A stretch of DNA of 64,000 nt from Lentzea cavernae. GTDB taxonomy: Bacteria > Actinomycetota > Actinomycetes > Mycobacteriales > Pseudonocardiaceae. The notes beneath the pieces are model-generated. The model was not told the DNA's origin and searched no databases. It was given only the letters and a program-made list of their open reading frames with translations. The position numbers and the translations under genes were made by a program. Below, in pieces: positions 61,200 to 64,000 of this stretch (the stretch's first letter is position 1; every line of letters starts with the position of its first letter). Where the stretch lies: positions 43,034-107,033 of the forward strand of contig NZ_BNAR01000024.1 of NCBI RefSeq assembly GCF_014653695.1, written 5' to 3'.

Positions 61200-61982
61200 C
61201 GCGTCGCTCTCGATGCCGTCGCCGAACGCCACCAGGCCGTCCGACTCGACCTCGACGTCGAGGGGCCGGCCGGTGATCTCGCCCTCGGTGTGCTCGATCC
61301 CGGTGCCCGGCGACGGCCACGCCTCCCGGACGAACCAGACGAGCCTGCGTTCGGTCGGGGAGGGGAGGCCGAGCGGACTCTTCCGCTCGCGGTGGGCCGA
61401 ACTGCACCAGCCCGTCGCGCCCGTGCCGCTGCCGACGAGGACGCCGGACGACGCCTGGCGTTCGCCCGCGATGCGGTAGCGGCTGGTCTGGTGGCTCGGG
61501 TGGCCCACGTAGATCTCGTTGAGCGCGCAGAGGGTCTGGCCGTCGTCCGACCTCGCCTCGACCATCGTGCGCTCCTCGACGTTCCCGGTGCTGCGGAGGA
61601 GTTCCCCGGCGTCCTGCGGAGCGTGCCGGGCGAGCACGCCCCGGTCCGGGTTGATGCCGATCACGGGCTGGCCGTCGAGGTACTTCGCGACGTTCGCGAC
61701 GAGCCCGTCCTGCCCGACGATGACGACTACGTCCTCGGGCGCGAACAGGAACCGCGACAGGTCTTCCCGCTCGACGACGCCACGGCGCCAGTCGAGCGGG
61801 ATCGCGGCGCCGACGTCTCCCAACGCCCGTCTGGCCTGCTGGTCACGGTCCACCACCTCGTCCAGGGTTCTGTTGCGGGACTTGAGGAAGAACTCGACCT
61901 GCCCTCTGGTCCCGTGTCGTGCCAGCAACTCTGTCAGCTCGGTGCGCCGGTGCACCAGCACAATTCTCGGCGCGAGGCTCAT
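61131..61982 (-). CDS. NAD kinase-like protein
   Basis: This 283-residue protein resembles ATP-NAD kinases. The family GGDG motif is present as VIVGQDGLVANVAKYL, followed by PVIGINPDRG, and the second nucleotide motif is SGTGATGW. The first Gly pair is altered to Gly-Gln, so catalysis may differ from true NADK. Its ATG overlaps the stop of the SPFH gene (ATGA). Together with the divergent NrtR-type regulator, this points to NAD(P) metabolism, by inference. Confidence 0.78.
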   Translation of the reverse strand: MSLAPRIVLVHRRTELTELLARHGTRGQVEFFLKSRNRTLDEVVDRDQQARRALGDVGAAIPLDWRRGVVEREDLSRFLFAPEDVVVIVGQDGLVANVAKYLDGQPVIGINPDRGVLARHAPQDAGELLRSTGNVEERTMVEARSDDGQTLCALNEIYVGHPSHQTSRYRIAGERQASSGVLVGSGTGATGWCSSAHRERKSPLGLPSPTERRLVWFVREAWPSPGTGIEHTEGEITGRPLDVEVESDGLVAFGDGIESDALRLGWGQRLSIGLAARRLRLVR

Positions 61983-62926
61983 CGCGCGAGCCGCTGCAGG
62001 ATCGGCTGGATGAGATCCGGCGTGAGCGTGATGCTGCCGATCTCCGGCAGGTTGCCGGCGAGCTCCTTCGCCGCCAGCGCGTAGAGGAGATCCTGCGGAA
62101 CCTCCCTGTAGGCGTCCAGGCGCGCCTTCTCGCCGGCGGCCTCGGCCTCGGCGAGCTTGCGGATGCCGTCGGCCTTCGCGTCGTCGGCGACTCGGCTGGC
62201 CCTGGCGTGGTCCTCGGCCTTCTTCAACGCGTTCGCACCCCGTTGTACCACTAGGAGCTCCTCGCGCTTCGCGAGCTCGATCTGGTTCTGGAGCTCGTTC
62301 TCGCTGATCGCGCGCTCGCGCTCGACGGCCATGGCCCGGCGTTCGTAGGTGGCCTTGTCGGCCTCCTGCTGGACCCTCTCCCTGATGGTGGTCTGGAGGG
62401 CCTTCTCCATGTCGGCGTCCGGGCGGATCGCGACCACGCGCACGTCGATGATCTCCAGGCCGATGTGGTCCGCCTTCAGGTTGGCGCCGACCGCCGCCTT
62501 GACCCTCTCGACGCCGGTCCTGATCGCCGTTTCGAGGTCGAGGGTGCCGAGGATCTTCAGCGCGTGCTGCTGGGTGCTCTCGGTGAGGGTGTTCGCGATC
62601 TGGCTCAACGGGTCCTGGCGCCAGGTGCCGGTGTCCGGGTCGATCGAGAAGTCGATGCGCGCCGTGGCCGTCTCCGGGTCGGTGCAGCGGTAGGTGACCG
62701 TCAGCTGGACCGTGACGTCCTGGTGGTCCTGGGTCCGCGCGTGGAAGAGCATCGGGAGTTCCCTGTCGTCCACCGGGACCTCGCTCAGGACGGCGGTCCT
62801 GGGGCGGAACCAGAAGCTCAGGCCCGTGCCCTCGTGGACCAGCTTGCCCTTCTCGACGTGTCTGATGTGGACCGTCGGGGTTCCCCTGAGGTGGCGGAAT
62901 CCGGGGTAGGTGCTGATGTCGGCCAT
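61979..62926 (-). CDS. SPFH/band-7 domain protein
   Basis: This 315-residue protein has no clear N-terminal membrane helix. An SPFH domain spans about 10-190 (EVPVDDRELPMLFHARTQDHQDVTVQLTVTYRCTDPE, IIDVRVVAIRPDADMEKALQ). A long coiled coil follows (about 190-275: RERVQQEADKATYERRAMAV, then KREELLVVQRGANALKKAEDHA). Such proteins form rings or cages that organise membranes or partners. It is the first gene of a pair with the NAD kinase-like gene, with AGAGG nine bases before its ATG. Confidence 0.85.
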   Translation of the reverse strand: MADISTYPGFRHLRGTPTVHIRHVEKGKLVHEGTGLSFWFRPRTAVLSEVPVDDRELPMLFHARTQDHQDVTVQLTVTYRCTDPETATARIDFSIDPDTGTWRQDPLSQIANTLTESTQQHALKILGTLDLETAIRTGVERVKAAVGANLKADHIGLEIIDVRVVAIRPDADMEKALQTTIRERVQQEADKATYERRAMAVERERAISENELQNQIELAKREELLVVQRGANALKKAEDHARASRVADDAKADGIRKLAEAEAAGEKARLDAYREVPQDLLYALAAKELAGNLPEIGSITLTPDLIQPILQRLAR

Positions 62927-62967
62927 CGTGCTGCCTCTCGTCTGCCCGAGCCGGGCTGGTGTGGAGG

Positions 62968-63022
62968 TGGACGACAAGCGCTCGACCCCCCGATCGTGCG
63001 CTTGTCGTCCAACTGACGATAA
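62968..63022. promoter_or_regulatory. Inverted repeats between SPFH and nrtR genes
   Basis: TGGACGACAAGCGC (62968-62981) and GCGCTTGTCGTCCA (62998-63011) are perfect 14-bp inverted repeats with 16 bases between. TTGTCGTC (63002-63009) and GACGATAA (63015-63022) form a second, near-perfect palindrome. They are the likely operator of the NrtR-type regulator for both directions. Confidence 0.65.
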
Positions 63023-63026
63023 GCCT

Positions 63027-63725
63027 ATGCTGTGGGACGTGTATTCGCCAAGTGATTTCCCTCCCTTCGCTGTCACGGTCGATCTGGTGGTGCTGACCGT
63101 GCGGGGGGATGCGTTGTGTGCGTTGCTGGTGCGGCGGGGGGAGGCGCCGTTCCGGGGGCGGTGGGCGTTGCCCGGGGGGTTCGTCCGGGTCGACGAGTCG
63201 GTGGATGACGCGGCTGTTCGGGAGCTTGGTGAGGAGACCGGGGTGTCCGGGCTGCATCTCGAGCAGTTGGGGACGTATGGGGAGCCTCGGCGGGATCCTC
63301 GGATGAGGGTTGTTTCTGTGGCTTATTTGGCGTTGGCGCCGGATTTGCCTGTTCCCGTGGCTGGGACTGATGCGGCTTCTGCTTCTTGGGTGCCGGTGGC
63401 TGAGGTGTCTGCGTTGGCCTTCGACCATGCGCGGATCTTGGGGGATGGGGTGGAGAGGGCTCGGGCGAAGTTGGAGTACACGTCGTTGGGGACTGCGTTT
63501 TGTGGGGAGGAGTTCACGGTGGCTGAGTTGAGGAGGGTGTACGAGATTGTTTGGGGGGTTGGGTTGGATCCTCGGAATTTTCATCGGAAGGTGACTGGGG
63601 TGGGTGGGTTTCTGGTGGCTACTGGGGAGAGCACCAGTCGGGATGGGGGGCGGCCGGCTGCCTTGTTTCGGCGTGGGGGTGTTGAGGTGTTGTATCCGCC
63701 GTTGGTTCGGTCGCCTGTTGCGTAG
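63027..63725 (+). CDS. NrtR-type regulator (Nudix domain plus winged helix)
   Basis: This 232-residue protein has an N-terminal Nudix domain (about 10-145) with WALPGGFVRVDESVDDAAVRELGEETGV. The catalytic pattern normally ends REUXEE-XGU; here RELGEETGV is retained. The C-terminal winged helix is typical of NrtR (about 150-225: TAFCGEEFTVAELRRVYEIV, LDPRNFHRKVTG). NrtR proteins repress NAD synthesis or recycling genes and respond to ADP-ribose or NAD. The operator repeat ends five bases before the ATG and no ribosome binding site is seen; GTG 63039 is an alternative. Codon use after about 63100 is unlike the rest of the window (GGG, TTG, GCT, GTT preferred). Confidence 0.85.
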   Translation: MLWDVYSPSDFPPFAVTVDLVVLTVRGDALCALLVRRGEAPFRGRWALPGGFVRVDESVDDAAVRELGEETGVSGLHLEQLGTYGEPRRDPRMRVVSVAYLALAPDLPVPVAGTDAASASWVPVAEVSALAFDHARILGDGVERARAKLEYTSLGTAFCGEEFTVAELRRVYEIVWGVGLDPRNFHRKVTGVGGFLVATGESTSRDGGRPAALFRRGGVEVLYPPLVRSPVA

Positions 63726-63754
63726 GGTTCCCCTGTTGTGTTGCGTGGTTTCCC

Positions 63755-63773
63755 CTGGGGGCTCTGCCCCCAG
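63755..63773 (+). terminator. Terminator or REP-like hairpin after nrtR
   Basis: CTGGGGGC (63755-63762) and GCCCCCAG (63766-63773) pair with a TCT loop, followed by ACCCCCGG. Similar GC-rich palindromes recur in actinomycete intergenic regions. From here to the window end (63726-64000) no gene is supported. Confidence 0.6.
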
Positions 63774-64000
63774 ACCCCCGGCAATCTGATCGGGGGGTGG
63801 CGCCGTGGGCGGGTTGATGGCACGCCTGTTTGTGTTGGGCGGCTGCCTGTTGCGTTGTTGGTTGCGTTGGCGGTGGGGTCCCGTCACGAGTCGCACCAGG
63901 AGCTGGCCACATGCAGGTAGGGGTGTCAACTCGACGAAAAGCGTGGAGTTGTCCCCGGTTCCCGGACACGGGGTGTTCACGCAGCGTAGGTGATGCGTGT

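Noticed and set aside
63726..64000. Short open frames at the right edge
   Set aside because: They overlap each other on both strands, match no family and share the biased G/T composition of the non-coding stretch.

Overview
The window is high-GC actinomycete chromosome. The gene content (Ni superoxide dismutase with its protease, Kgd-type 2-oxoglutarate enzyme followed by a DUF6104 gene, SigE-family ECF factor, Streptomyces-type subtilisin inhibitor) and the style of the proteins suggest a Pseudonocardiaceae genome of the Lentzea, Saccharothrix or Actinosynnema kind; that placement is inference. No phage, transposase, rRNA, ordinary tRNA or CRISPR array is visible. Most of it reads as ordinary chromosomal gene content, with a few accessory islands.

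Left part (1-20 kb): the tail of a large secreted protein; an XRE/MmyB-type regulator divergent from a short-chain dehydrogenase; a DUF4279 gene; sodN and its protease sodX; an RmlC-like epimerase; a malic enzyme; a PAS-GGDEF-EAL cyclic-di-GMP protein; a bis-aminopropyl-spermidine-synthase-like gene; a four-gene OpuC-type osmolyte ABC importer; two tandem-GNAT acetyltransferases; an IclR gene; a MarR gene with a clear palindromic operator and a haloalkane dehalogenase; and an ECF sigma factor coupled to a membrane-anchored partner.

Middle (20-46 kb): a complete histidine-utilisation operon (hutH, hutU, an M20 amidohydrolase, hutF, hutI) that turns histidine into glutamate through formimidoylglutamate and formylglutamate, with the M20 enzyme standing where a deformylase is needed. 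Then two paralogous HTH proteins flank a secreted subtilase; an aldo-keto reductase; a membrane-anchored NACHT NTPase; the DUF6104 gene and kgd; an operon of a full-length ABC exporter plus an ATP-grasp protein; a gap holding a 55-bp tandem repeat and a 129-bp nested palindrome; and a four-gene ABC-2 operon.

Right part (46-64 kb): a DHA2 drug exporter with its TetR gene; alanine dehydrogenase divergent from a glycine-riboswitch-controlled gcvH-sdaA pair; an HxlR gene coupled to an unknown gene; a Ro60-like TROVE protein preceded by three Y-RNA-like noncoding RNAs, one a permuted tRNA mimic; a DedA/VTT membrane protein; an ABC1/UbiB kinase; an SSI-type protease inhibitor; an SGNH esterase; an MFS transporter; and an SPFH-NAD kinase-like pair divergent from an NrtR-type Nudix regulator across a perfect 14-bp inverted repeat.

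The strongest candidate for an under-described system is the Ro60/Y-RNA locus at 53.2-55.3 kb. The SPFH/NAD kinase/NrtR divergon, the ABC exporter/ATP-grasp operon with its upstream repeats, and the HTH-subtilase-HTH block come next.
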